From contig CAJNYU010002094.1 in assembly GCA_905331475.1 (NCBI GenBank), forward strand, positions 79,092 to 143,091: a stretch of 64,000 bases of DNA, given 5' to 3'. Below the pieces are notes generated by a model. The model saw only the letters and a program-made list of their open reading frames with translations. It was not told the DNA's origin and did not search any database. This document shows positions 40,384-53,993 of this stretch, piece by piece. This DNA comes from Rotaria socialis (taxonomy: Eukaryota > Rotifera > Eurotatoria > Philodinida > Philodinidae). Positions within the stretch are counted from its first letter, which is position 1; each line of letters starts with the position of its first letter. The position numbers were made by a program, and so were the translations under genes.

Positions 40384-42263
40384 GATGTATAAATTTGTTA
40401 ACCGATGCGAGTTGTTAATCTAAAAAAGATTTTATCTACTAGAATTTATTTATGAAATTACTAAATCAAAATGAATACTCTAGAATAAATAATGGCGTTA
40501 CCCAGCGTGAATGATTTCATTGGTGATAAAGTGTCGAATGATCTTTTTACTACGAATTTCATGCATTGAATACAAGATTTAATTGAATAAAAAAGAACAT
40601 CTATTATTCTAGTTAATAAATTCATTCCATTATTAATGTATTTACCTGCATATTAACAGAAGGTCACTTAAAAAATTAACGCCATCTATTGGAAAACCAA
40701 GATTTTGAGATTGACGAGTCAAGTACACCTTTGAAACTTAAGAAAAGCATCCCAGGTCGAGCATTACGGCTACCAGAAACGGCCGTAACCGTTAACGTAT
40801 ACTGCCGTTTCTCACCGTAAATGGCCGTAACTAGACGTTTTGGTATGCACCGTATTACGCCCGTAATTAATCGTGTCGTAAACGGTGACTAACGACCGTA
40901 ATGTGGTCGGATATTTCCGTGTCCGACCGTATCCGATCGTTTATGGCACGATACAAAACGACCGTAATACGGTGCATACCAAACGGCCGTAAATTATGGC
41001 CAAACGGCTGTGTACGACACAAGTTGATCGACCTGGGTTATGCTATTCAACGTGACTTCAATTCTTCGTTTTATCGGTAAAATCTCGTATGATTACAAAC
41101 CATAGGTGCTTTCAACAAAGAATTAACTTATCTTTCGCTCTACAGCGCTCTAACATTTAAGCATCTAACATTCGATCTGATCCGATATCTTTTATTTTCA
41201 TATAAAATATTTTGATATAGCAATTGTAAAAACAAGAATATTGATTTTTATATCATTTTTTCGAACAAAAAAGAACCACCCATAACAAGATAATGATGAA
41301 TTACGAATAAGATTCTTCGAAAAAATACGACCAAGATGTTTCATCTGCCTCCGAAATAAACATTCATCCTAATATTATGCATTGGGCCATCTACCATTGT
41401 CCAATCCGGTCATATTCTATTGATTCTCATTGGAAGGAAAATTCTAAATAAAGCGTTAGATCAACTGTTGATATTCCCGGTGTTGCTTTCTGAAAATCAA
41501 TTCATGCCTTTGTTAGAAATATAAAAATAAGAAGTAGAGCTATTGCTAAGTTTACTATTTATGTTTTGAATGTCACATCTATGAACAACGAAACATCATT
41601 GATGAATGATGATTATGTTCAAGTGACCGTTTGAAAATAAAAGATAACTTTTATTTGATGAAATAACCGATGAAATACTTAAATCTCTAGACGTTACCTG
41701 GTTACTATTTCAAATTCATTTCTATTTACAACCGTCATTGGACACACTATGAATTATTCATTGCTCGTTTTACGATGATGACTAATAATTATCAGGGAGT
41801 TGTACTTCATGCTTTAGACTTTCATACATAAAAGAATAATGGAGCATTCCATGCATATTGGCCATTGAAAATAAAATTTGCTTTTAAACATCTGAGAAAG
41901 TTTAATGGCAATATATTTGTTTATAAATGGAATGTATAGACACAAAAAAGAAATGTTTATATAACATATAGCAAAAAGAAAACAAAAAACAAACGCGAAT
42001 TCATACTGAATCAAAAGAAATAGAGGCAAAAGAAAAAAGTTCACACACCAAGAATACCCGCCTTGGAAAAAAAAACTTAATTACCTATCAGATAAACTAA
42101 AGACATCATATTCTAGTCTGAAATTTACTCCGTGTCCATATGCATATGTTTTTAACGAGATTCATTGACGCAGCATTTAAAAAAAATACTCGTTTTTCAA
42201 AAATGAAAATACGACTAATTTACAAAAGACAAGAACAAAACAAAATGAGCACTATCGAGACAT
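40384..42263. other. Spacer between L1-type gene and NMD3, with one fold-back element
   Basis: About 1.9 kb. It lies upstream of NMD3 and downstream of the L1-type gene, both on the minus strand. Apart from the fold-back element at 40751-41037 nothing is recognised. The low-complexity short frames near 41814-42044 and 42140-42325 are not supported. Confidence 0.5.
40751..41037. mobile_element. GC-richer fold-back (palindromic) non-coding element
   Basis: Both ends read CCCAGGTCGA in inverted orientation (40751-40760 and 41028-41037). Inside, 40841-40859 pairs with 40963-40980 (TGGTATGCACCGTATTACG and its complement), and 40869-40883 pairs with 40938-40952. Most of the 287 bp therefore forms one long hairpin. 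CCGTAA/TTACGG words recur throughout. The element is visibly richer in GC and CpG than its AT-rich surroundings and has no coding potential. It fits a MITE or fold-back element; a target duplication is not resolved. Confidence 0.75.
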
Positions 42264-45200
42264 CTATACAGCAGTTGAAAAATTGTTTGGATCTTCATTC
42301 TGACCGTCACTTTCGCCATACTTAACTAAATAAGTGCGTCGTTTATCGGCATCTAGTTCTGCCGTGGAATCATGTAATGATGATTGGCTATGCTTGGTTG
42401 ATGAATCGCTTGGTCTAAATGGAACAAAAGAAAAATTTATTTTATTTTATTTATAAGGTATATTGTTTTTAAACGTACGCTTGATTATAATCATTGAATT
42501 TGCCGTCATCATCATGGGTGAATGCATCTTGTTCCAATTCTATAATAAAAATAATCATCAAATCATTTTAAATTAACATATATGATATAATTATATATTT
42601 TAAATCTATAGATTTGTTTTCTTTGCGACAAATAGTCACATAATCTTGATAGATTTTAGCAGAAAATGAACGAAATATTTACTTGAATATTTTCCACCTT
42701 TTTGTGTCATGAGACCACAAACAACAATTACAACAATAATAAGAATGGCTAGTGAAACAAGGAGACCAATAAACCAAGAGGCATTAGTAACTCGTGGACC
42801 ACGATCTAAAATAAAATTCATTAAAATCTTTCTATTAGTGTTGCTTTCGAAATACCTTTGCCAAGTGTTGAAACCAATTGAGGATCACTTTTAGTTTCAG
42901 CACGTATACCATCACCAGCAACTAATATTGCTATATACGTTTTACCAGGTTCAAGTGGACTGACAATAATAGTATGATCATTTGATACAACATATGTTCG
43001 TTTAAATATTGATTCACCATCTTAAAAATCAAAATTCATCATATGAATTTTAACTAGTAAATTCTAGTAATTGTTCTTTAGTGAATGGGGAAAACTCTGA
43101 GATGAATTCAAACGCTTAGCGTATTTCTACGGATCTGATGGATTTTTACAATATTTATTTAAATCATGGTTCTAATCGTCTCAATACCACAAAAAGCAAC
43201 TAATTATTCTAAGATGTAATAAGGAGAACGATTTTTACATTGCATCGTTTTGATATTGAAACTCAAAAAAAAAAAAGAAAAATCCTCGAAGTATCTTAGA
43301 AAGATCAGATTTTTTACTTAAACCTCGTGTAAATATGTAATATTCTCAGAGAAATTCCTTTCAAGATCTCTGTAACTCAAATGACTTTACAAGATGTATG
43401 TGATTTCAATTTAGTTTCTACGTGTTGCGAGCTGTTCACTTCCAAGATATTCAACTTATACAAACCTCTTTCATCTTCTTTATATTGCACATAATAAAGA
43501 CTACCATGAATAGCCATAGCGTTTGGATCAAATGAAACATTAAAGAAGGTTGTTGCTCGATATGAAACAAAGAATTTTGGTTTCGATGGTACTTAAAAAA
43601 TAGAGACGAATTGAGATTATAGATAGTTTATATTCATCATTTCAATACATACCAAGACTGTGATTGGTTGTCAGTTCAAGCATAGCTGGACTTATTGAAA
43701 GACCAGCTACAGTGCGTGCTCGTACTTGAACACGATATTTTGTATGTGGTTTGAGTCCACCAATCAGATAACTGAATTGATTACGATCTTGAATTATTAT
43801 TGAAGGTTGATCGAGACCTGGTTGAGCAACAATACTAAATAGAAGTCAGATGAAAATTGATTAAACAATTTAGTAATAATTATAACAAATACCTTTCGAT
43901 CGTTTTATAATCAATTTGATAACCAATTACAAAACCATTTGGTTCATCGGGTGGTTCCCAGAAGAGTAAAATTCCATTACCAGCATATTGTAAACCACGT
44001 AAATTAGTAACTGGACCTGGACGTCCTTCTCGTGTTCGAAATTCTATCTAAAAAGAAAAGAAACTATGTGCGACTCTTTTGTATTTGAGACATTAATACA
44101 TACAACAGGACTTGTCGGTCCTAAATAGCGATCAGTTTCGATACGAATTCGTGCACCAACTAGACCATTTGCTGGAGCATTAAAAAGTATTATTCCAGTT
44201 TGATGCGGTGAAATATTCGATATAACACGAAGAGAATTTTCAGGATCATCAAGTCGAAACATTTCAATCTACATACAAACACATGCATAACATGCAAAAT
44301 AAAAATACGAAAATAAACAACTTGATAAGCTTTAAGAGAGCCGCGAATATTAACTTCATCAGCAGTCAATGGAGGTTCCCATGCAAACTGTACTGTTGTA
44401 GCATCCAACACTTGTAAAAAGCGAAAACCACGCGGAATATATGTTGGTGCTAGAATACACATACAAACACATGCATTAAATATTTAAAAAAAGAAATTCG
44501 AAAAAATTTATTCAAATTTTATTATTCATTTCAAGAAATAGCAAGTTTTTTAGTTGAACAAGATTTTTTTCGTTGATCACAACGTTGATTAGGATGATGT
44601 TTACGTTGTAATAGCATGGTTCGAATTGTTGTAGATTTAGGTGACGATGTTACAGATCGCGATGGTAAAGATATAGGATAAGTACAAGAAACATTGTTAT
44701 AATTACCCGAATCTCCGGCAAATGCAACAAAATAAAGTGGAGGTTCAATAGCGTCAGCACCGTTCACTTCTAAACAGTAAAAAATACAGGCGAAGAATTT
44801 AATCTGTTCGAAATTTATCAAGTCAATCAAGAAATGTACAAGACATCGTTTATGTGTTTTTTGTTTTCACGGCGAGAAAACATACCTCCTGGTTGTTGAT
44901 TAACTGCTTTCACATAGTATTGATAACGCATATTAAGGGCTGGATTTGGTATAGCAAAACGATTCTGTGGTGGATAGATACGTTGAGTCATAAATGGTTG
45001 TGGATTAGCACCAGCCAAAAACGGACGCCAACCAATTTCATACCAAAATTTTGGTGCATTCCATTTTAATGGTGGCATACTCTATTGATTAAAATCATAG
45101 GATAAGTCGAATGCATCAAGATGAAAAAAAGAAAAATTTCTTTTCCTTACATCCCATTCGATGAGTAGCGGTATAAATTGTGTTGTAAATGCTTTAACAC

Positions 45201-48200
45201 CAACTGGATTGGACTCTGGTCGACATGTTGTCGTTGAACACATCGATTCTGATATAGCACTTGGATCGCTAGCACCAATACGATTGTAAGCAACAACACG
45301 AAATGTATAATTAGTCCAACATGATAATGTTACACGTAAATCATATTGATTCGATGGAAGACGTGCTGTTTTATAGACTAAAAAATGAATTTTGAAAATG
45401 AAAACTTCTTTTTATAGAAATTTAAAAGCAATTACTTATTGCATGCGGTTCCAATCTAACTGAACCATCCTGTGATTTAATTTCATTGTAGGTTTCTCGA
45501 CGTCGTTCAACTGGTACGGATATCCAATCATTTTGTTGAAATGATGTATTATATTGTAATTCATAGTAGAGTATTCGTGCATTATTATCACCTGTATCAA
45601 AATTATTATTTCTTTTTTTGTTAGTTTCATTCATGTATAATAAAAACAAAAGTCTGTCAAACCTGTTGCTTCCCATTGAACAATAGAAAAAGGGTGTCCA
45701 AATGAGTTTTGTGTTGAACCGCTACAATTGACTTTTGTTATTTTGGGTCTATTTGGCCGATCTTGAACAACTAATGTTGCCATCGCCTCATCCGAATCAA
45801 GTTCTGTACTAGCACGACAAACATAAGAGCCACCATCATCAAATTGTACATCAACAATTTTCAATGTATTCTGATCAGCAATATCTTTTATAAAGCGACC
45901 TAAGTAAAGAAAGATACGGGTATAAAAAAAGAAATTAAAACAAAGAAAACAATATTGACCTGTATAGGCAAGTAAACGTCCATCTTTATACCAATCAATA
46001 TCATACGACAATGATGTATCAGCAATAGCTGTACAACGAAATATAGCATAGTAGCCACGACGCACTTCTTGGTTTCCTGGACGAGTTTGGATACGAGTTT
46101 TTCGTTTCACATTCAACGTTCCACTGCGTATATCTGAACCAAATTTATTTGTCGCATTACATATATATACACCACTATCAGACGCAGATGCTTCACGTAT
46201 TAGTAAACTTCCACTTGCTGATATTGTATACCTAATTGTTAGAAAAATTAAATTACAATGAATACTAAGAATCTATAAAACAAAAAGCACACATGCTGTA
46301 AACAAGACTATTTTTATACACACATGCTGTTATAAACGCATGTCAAAGCGTAGGACACTTTTGTTTTCATACCGATTTAAAGGCTAGGTAAGATATATAT
46401 ATATATATATATATACGCGCGTTGGAAGGTATTTGAAAACATAAATGATAAAGGAAAAGATTGATGAGTTACCTTCCACCAGTTATGACTTGATTACGTT
46501 TACTCCAATAAACTTTGGGCGTTGGAGCACCAAACGCTTCACATGGTAGACTAATGCTTGATCCTTCAACAGCTCGATGCAGTGGATCGGGACCAATTTG
46601 AATTAGTGGCGGTTCAGCTACAACATAAGAACAACATTGAAATCTTTACAAATATCGAAGACTTTTACTGCGATGCCTTTTTATTCATCTATTTAGCGAA
46701 AAATCAATTAGTTCGATAGGTAATACATGAGAAAGAATGGCCCGATTCTAAAAACTATTGCCTATATTAATTTCGAAGTTTTCCTATTTTAGTAGATGTC
46801 GAGGATCTATAAATCGCATTGATTGAATTATACTTTCTCATGTTTTAACATTTGTTACTATAACATTATTATGATTGAACGTGGTAAGTAGTGGTATGCA
46901 TGCTTGTTTTAATTTTTGCTTATTGACTTGCAAGTGTTCTCCCGTAAAATTTCGACTTGAAATTTATTATCATAAGGAATGTCAATAATCATACCTCGAG
47001 CACTTCAAAATGACTCCACCGACTAACGGACCTATTTATCGACAACTACAAGGTAAAATGAAGAGAAATAAGAATGATTTGCTAAATAAAAATCAAAAAA
47101 CAATTCGAACAGTTGACAATATTTCATTATGAATTTGATTTATACAGATACAATATATTTATCACCTGTAAATTATTAAAAATGATAAAAATTTTAAATT
47201 CATATTTTTTCTAATTAAACTATTAAAAAAAAACATCAGTTCAATTTGATGAAAAATCAGAAATTTCTTTTTAAATAATGAACGCATGTTTCAAATTGAA
47301 CTGATCAAGTTGATATAGCGAGGGGTGTCCCACAAAATGGCTTAATGAAATAAATAATTCAATTTAAATACGATAAAACAACCTACTCATCTGATTCTTC
47401 GATCAATGATAAAAACCTGTACTACATACATGGTTGATATTCATTGGCCGAGTATAACGAATACTTCCCCGGTTTCAAATATGATCAGTGGCTTTATTGG
47501 CGAATTATAACTGTTAGTGGGTTACAAAAACGTAGAGATTGTTGACACAACTCTCATGTCGATTTCCTTATCTTGCTCATGGCTACTATTATTTAATAGG
47601 GTAAACGATAGAATTCCGAAGCAATATTTTTATATTTGACATTTTTCTCATGAATATGAACTATGAATATTAATTTGTTAACGATAATAGATTCAACTCT
47701 TTACAAACAGAAATAAAATATATTGAAACTTTTATTTCAGATTTAAAAAATTGTTTAGCTCCGTAATTCTATGATATGATAGTTGAATTCATAACGTTAT
47801 TTAATGGAATCAAATTTTGATTGCTAAGAGATGAGAATTGTGTTTTGATAATGTACTAATCTTTTTTTTATTAGCAGATCAGAAAAATTCCTGAACATAT
47901 TTAGGAACGAATGCTTCACATAAAATATCGACTAGATGCATTGAAATCAAATGAATTTTTTTTCTATGGCAAACTTAAAACACGATGACGAAACTGTATT
48001 AAAAAAAGTTCGACCATGTGTCAGGATGTCTCTGAAATATATTCACGCAGTATTAGTGAAAAAAGACTCATTTAGTAATGCAAACTTCACTGTAAAGCTT
48101 TTCTTGCTACGAAACGGACAACAAGTGAAATTTCCTAATAAAATGAACATATATTTACTCAAGTATTTGTTTTCTCTAATAGTAAAAAGTAATCAATAAA

Positions 48201-49910
48201 TTCTTTTTGATATTAGAAATTCAAATATGATTCGAAACAAAATGTAAAGAATCCGAGATTAATTAAGAACAGTGGAAAACTATCCGCTTTGTAACATAGA
48301 AAGACTTGCAAATGAAAAAATTAATATTTGAGTGAAATTCTTCACTCTATATACAGACATGTCCTACATTTCAATAATTTACTTTCTATAAAAGTTTCCA
48401 GTTCGCTTTAAGACAACTGGTAAAATTCATTTACTTACAAATAACATTAACGAAAAAATTTGTAAAAACATATCCATGAATATTTGTGACGTTGCATTGA
48501 TAAACAGCTGTATCTAGTTTCGTAACATTTTCTATAATCATGTGATTGTTCACAACACGTCGACGCGGATTACGTCGAACGCTCGTCTCCAGTAATGGTA
48601 CACCATTGATAAACCATTGAATATTATTCGGTGGTGGTTTTGATTCAGCACTGCAAACAAAATCAACTGTTTCACCTTCGGTTACATGAACATTTTCTGG
48701 TTTTGATATCCAATATGGACCGGCTTCAATACGAACGTTAATACTAAATAAATCATTACCCAATTCTGAAATAAAAAGCAAATAGAAATAATAAAAAATT
48801 TATTTTATCGAATTCGAATTCTATACCATTATGTCCTCGACATTCATATAAACCTGCATCTTCATATTGAAGATCACTAATAACCAGTTCTTGCTTTTCC
48901 ATATTAACTGTCGCACGTCTTTCCGGTATTGTGCCATTTATTTTTCGCCATATAACACCAGGCGTTGGTAGGCCACCGAAAATGCATTTTAACGTTAATT
49001 TATATCCTTTTAAAAAGACTTTATTAGCTTCCGATGTCCATAATTTCATTGGACGACGATTATTTGGATCGGATTTAATAACTTGAATTTGTGTTAGAGC
49101 ACCACGACGAATAACATTTAATTTCCGTGAAAAAACATTACAAATAAATTGTTTTTGTTCATCTTCATCTTTTACATTTAAGAAATAAAGATTTCCTTTA
49201 AAGCAAAACGAAAACAATTGTCAATTAAAAACGAATAGATTTTAAAATAAATTTAACAAACCATAATAATCTTGTTGAATTCGAGGGTTCGATACAAGAA
49301 AACCGAATTGATCACCCGCATTTGTATTATCCGTCCAATAAGTTTCAGGATCAGGTACACCAGTTGGTGGTTTACATGGAATTTTTAATGAATCACCACG
49401 TCGTACTTGAATTACTTGTGGTTTATCATAAATGGGAAAAGCACCAAGTTCAGCAAGACGTACACGAACTTTACGTGAGAATGCACTGCCTAGAAAACAA
49501 AACAAAAAACGGTATTTCGATTTTTAGTTTTAGTTTCTTCTCATTTACCCCACATATTTGTTGCATTACATTGATACCATCCTTGATCAATAGTTTGTGC
49601 TTGAGTAAAAATAAGTGTACCTGAGTCAGTACCCATAGCAACGCGATTATTTTGAGCGCTTGGTTCATAAAAACGACCATCTTTTGTCCACGTATAAATT
49701 GGAGTTGGATCTCCTTTTCCTATACATGGAAGTTCAATGTTAACACGTGGATCAAATATAACTTCAGGATCGGGTTCAGTAAATATTGTAGGAGGTATTG
49801 GGACTAAAAACTTTTAATTAAAAGAAAATCTAACAAAAAAATGAATTGAACTTACTTGAATGTACAAAGGAAATTAAAAAAAGGGTATATACAAAATTTG
49901 ATGAAGTCAT
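42264..49910 (-). CDS. L1CAM/neuroglian-type cell adhesion molecule (6 Ig + 5 FnIII + TM)
   Basis: A single-pass neural-type adhesion receptor. It starts with a signal peptide (MTSSNFVYTLFLISFVH). Six Ig domains follow, each with Cys...Trp...YxC (LPCIG...YQCNAT; IPCKP...FICNV; LKCIF...YECRG; FVCSA...YQCNV; LPCEA...YICNA; FRCTA...YVCRA). Then come five FnIII domains beginning near RPNRPKITKV, CRPESNPVGV, APTYIPRGFR, RPGPVTNLRG and VPSKPKFFVS. After these are the TM helix (WFIGLLVSLAILIIVVIVVC), the juxtamembrane KGGKYS typical of L1 proteins, and a tail of about 75 residues. This 6+5 architecture is that of the L1 family. The ankyrin-binding FIGQY motif is degenerate (DDDGKFNDYNQ). The intron between Ig4 and Ig5 is about 1.8 kb and another of about 440 bp lies near 43022-43461; the rest are short. 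A possible truncated isoform is listed separately. Confidence 0.9.
44507..44769 (-). other. Candidate alternative terminal exon of the L1-type gene (soluble isoform)
   Basis: The constitutive exon begins at 44769 and can splice at 44707 to 44459, keeping the FnIII-3 domain in frame. If the donor is ignored, the frame runs on to a TGA at 44531-44533. This adds a Ser/Thr-rich then basic tail of about 58 residues containing KSTTIRTMLLQRKHHPN. AATAAA hexamers follow within about 25 nt (44518-44523 and 44507-44512). Such a transcript would end after FnIII-2 and lack the TM helix. Inferred from sequence only. Confidence 0.45.
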
Positions 49911-52900
49911 TGGTTCAATTTTTTTTTCTGTAGCTCCTTTATAGTTAGGTTATTGATGTTTATAATAGCATCTGAAAGAAAAACAATCTAAAATAATTTT
50001 ATTCTTGGTGAACTTTTCATAAATAATATTCAGCGAGTTCAGTAAGGTGGGTAGAACGAGAATGTCATGTCGTTTAGCATATGTGTTCTTTTTTTTCTTG
50101 CTCGTCGTGTTTCGTTCTTTCTATTCTTTTATACAATGAGACGACCGCACGTTCGATTGGCTCGCCTTGTCAAGGTAAAATTGTAAAGAAGAAAAGGAAT
50201 AAAAGTGTATTTTTTTCTTCATCGATAAAAATCAATGTTGTCTACCTCCATTTTTTTTACGGCAGAATTCCTCAAAATTGATCGAACTCAAATCGACATC
50301 TCATTGAAAACTATCTTAATGAAATCAAACGTCTCTTAAAAAATAATTACAATTCGGATATTAGTTTGTTTAAAAAATAAGTAACTATTTTACTTCTACA
50401 TACCAGATTTTTTGTACAAATCAAAAAAAACTGTATCACTGTTACAAGGAAAAGATGCTTCCAGAAGCATAAATAACAAAAGAAAAGATCATGCACGCCC
50501 AAAAACAGTTCCACAAATCTTCTGTTCTTTGACATTCGAACAACGGATACTACTGGATGATAAACATCATGCAGATAAATTAAATGTACTCATATTTTCT
50601 GTCTTTGTAACTAAGAATAAATGTCAACTATATAACTAAATGAGACAAAAGCAAAACATAAATACAATAAAAAAAACAACACAAAATGCAATCATTCATC
50701 ATGGTAGATCAAGAAAACTATTATAGAAGAAAAGCTTCAACTGCAGTTTCATTGAATGTTAACCGTATTTGAACAAAACATCAAATATAGCCAACAATAA
50801 TAAAAATATTCACGATCTTAGCTTTTTTTCTTATCGAGCAAGAAGAAAAACAAATACTCAACATAATGATATTGTAATATAGAATTCACAACTAGCAAGC
50901 ATATCGCCACTTGAGTACGAAATAAATTAAATGAAATATGGATGGCAATGAATTTGTTCTTCATAAAAAAAAAAGAACAGGTGAGGAACTCACTCTCTGG
51001 TCCACAGAAATAATTGACATATATACTGATTGGTCTGCAATATATCCTAGATTCTGCTTAGGTAAAAATGATGTCGCTATGATCTGCTCATAGGAGAGTT
51101 GTAAAGTTCTATCATGCAATAGAGAGACAGCAGTATAACGATTTGTGTTACAAATATTTCCAGTAGACTTTTAATATGCCACAGCTTTATGCTATACTAT
51201 GCTTATTTTAATTTTAGATCTTCGTAGAACACGCGAGACAGTACCAAGAGGACAGAGCATGAAACATCCTTTCCTCTCTACATGCACAATGTGAATAATC
51301 TTTCTATTAAAAACAACCTGCATCTACAGATGATTTACATCAACAAATGAGACAAGCTTGCGGCACTCTAATAATATAAAACAATAAATTTGCGAAAGAA
51401 GTTGAGCCACGGATAAAGAAAAGGAGATTGAGGAGACTAGGATAAAAATGAATTATTGGATCATGTTAATGATTAATGATGTTTGTTTCGTTTGCTTTTC
51501 TTTATGAATATTCGAGATGAAAACAAATAGATTATAATGTTTAATATTATTCCTATGAGCAACATGGTTTCTAAAGAACCAGCAGCAAGGGAATCCGGAA
51601 AAAAATATTGCATTGTGATTGCTGGAGTAGCTAATCGAGGAGAAAATTCAAAGTCTCAACTGCACCCAGACCCTGATTATTATCTAAAAATATTATCTTT
51701 CCAGAAAGTAGTAAGAGACATATTGCGTTTGACTACTTGATATGAAAATGTTTTCGATAAAGCTTTATGCAAGTATCATATTATGTGTAAAATATCTAAC
51801 GCTTGATCAAATATTTGAATGATTTTCTCAGGTCAACAAGTAATCTTGCTATTCGTCGACTGAGTATTCCTGGCCATTTTAAATTCATATCGTATCGATA
51901 TCTTCACATGTGTAATAGTGAATGATCTTTAGGTACGTAAATTGAATCTATTAAAAGAGCAGAGTTCTGTTGAGCTATATTCGCTTTTCGAAACAGAAAT
52001 TTATCTAATCACATCATGAATAGTTTACGTTATCAATACGTAGTTTGTGGAAAACTCTATGCGCTGTTGAATGGAAACACTGATCAGAAAATACTTGCTA
52101 CAGTCAAATGAAGACACTTTTCTCTGAACTTATCCCGAAAATAAAATCGTTTTGAATTCGTTTCGTATCAAAAGAATTATCATCTCACTCAACATTCATG
52201 TATTTTACTTTTGCTTTAAAATCATGAGATGACTTGATTCACTTCTATATCTACTTGCATACTTTTAAAATTCACCCTTTTCGATATGTTTATAATTTTT
52301 AAATGAAAATCACGAAAGCAAAGAAAATAATAATTCTTTCATTCTTTTCTTTTTCTAATTGCAACAACAAATTATGTTAATTTTGAAAATGTAATAGAAA
52401 ACGTGCAAAAGGGTATAGAATATATTTTTTCTACTTACAATTATCAATACTAATATAATTGGCACATTCGGTAATCAAAATTCCCGTAATCGTTGATGTG
52501 CTATATAGATGAATATAAATACGTGAAAACCTATAAATTTATTCTCCTCGATTCATTCATATTATTCAGTCATTTTGTTTAAAATATGCTAAAAGGAAAA
52601 CTGATCGGCCTATATTGAGCTATTGAAATCTCGCAATAGTTAGTTATCGTGTTGTTGTTGTTGTTTTCATTCGAATCTTAGCTACAAATTTTGACTAAGG
52701 CGATTTTCATTATTGTCTAAAATATAATTAAATTTGTACATTAGAAGTAAGTTCATGCGTATATCGATTTGAAAAGTATTCAATTAATTTTTAATATAAC
52801 ACTTTTCTAAAGTTTTATGCGGCAAATCTGAAATTGTATTTCCACCTACGTATAGTAAGAGTTTAAAAAAGATTTTCATTCCACTGTTCACTTGATTTTC

Positions 52901-52938
52901 TATGAAATTCACCTCATTTTGTTGAATCAGATAATAAA
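49911..52938. other. Divergent intergenic stretch between L1-type and receptor genes
   Basis: About 3 kb between two genes transcribed away from each other, so both promoters should lie here. It is AT-rich and no coding exon or large repeat is recognised. Short frames at 50081-50281, 50412-50639 and 51537-51740 lack motifs and splice support. Confidence 0.5.
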
Positions 52939-53930
52939 ATGCTAAGTGAGTTTGAAACTTCATCGTCAACAGTTGAAAAGCTTACTTTATTGGTATTCAT
53001 TGCTGCTATTATCATCGGAAACGTAAGTTTTATTTGTATAAAATACATACTTAGTTCTAGCGAGTTTAGATTTGTGTATTCGTGACGTATTTTCTTCGTA
53101 CCAGTGGAAAACATTGGTCACATATGTTTGTATTAGGCATGGCATTTATTGATCTATTTATCGGTGGTTTTGTTCTTCCTATGCGTTTTCAAAGTACTTA
53201 CGGAAGTCCTCTAACGTCAAAATTATGCGCTGCTTCATCCATTGGTGAATCTTGTGCATTAGCTTCTGTGATTTATGCTATTGGTTTCATGATTTATACT
53301 CGATTATATTATTTAAAAAACGCATCAACATCTTTTCACCGTCGTTATCCTCTAATGTTATTATTAGTGTCGTGGGTTGCTTCCTTTATTTTCTACGGTA
53401 TTCCATTCATGACGAACAACTCAATTGATCATTTAAAAGTAGTATCGTCAACAACAAATGCAGCCTTTTATTGCACAACATACGCAATATTTATTCATCA
53501 TCCAAACTGGATGGCCTATACGGAAATCGGAATTATGTATTCATTGCCATTTTTATGCATTTTGATAGGTCTTCTATTTCTTATACGTCATTTATGCCAA
53601 TCAAAACCAATAGAACTTGATAAAATGCAGCGTAAAGAATATTATCAACAAAAGCAAATGACATGGCACGTTGTTATATTAACTATAACATTTATCTGTC
53701 TATGGCTACCATGGGCTACAACACGAATTCTAATTATATTTTACAAAACAAATGAAATTCAACATACTTTACAAATAACATATTATATTCTTATACTCAA
53801 ATCAGCGGTTTTCCCTGTCTTATATGCTTCAACGAACGCATCTTTTCGTGGTTCATTTGCTATTTATAGACATAAACGAATAACATTTAATAATCGTGTA
53901 TGGACAGTAAATGAAAGTTTGAGAAATTAA
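52939..53930 (+). CDS. Rhodopsin-like (class A) seven-TM receptor, orphan, atypical DRY and NPxxY
   Basis: An integral membrane receptor. Exons 52939-53022 and 53070-53930 are joined across a 47-bp intron that falls directly after the GN of TM1; the product is 314 residues. Seen: TM2 with FIDLFIGGFVLP (Asp at the usual 2.50 position); TM3 Cys in KLCAASS with a partner Cys in FYCTTYA of loop 2; a TRL sequence (IYTRLYYL) in place of the DRY motif; TM6 CLWLPW in place of CWLP; and TM7 FPVLY in place of NPxxY. N- and C-termini are short. The ligand cannot be inferred. The gene is tail-to-tail with the thrombospondin-repeat gene, with 63 bp between stops. Confidence 0.82.
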
Positions 53931-53993
53931 ATATTTTTATTTGTTGATTGATGTATTAATCAATCAAGAAAGAAAGGAGAAAGAAAACTTGAA

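Noticed and set aside
47951..48199. 82-codon plus-strand frame inside the large L1-type intron
   Set aside because: Codon composition looks plausible but there is no recognised domain, no transposon motif, and it lies antisense within an intron.
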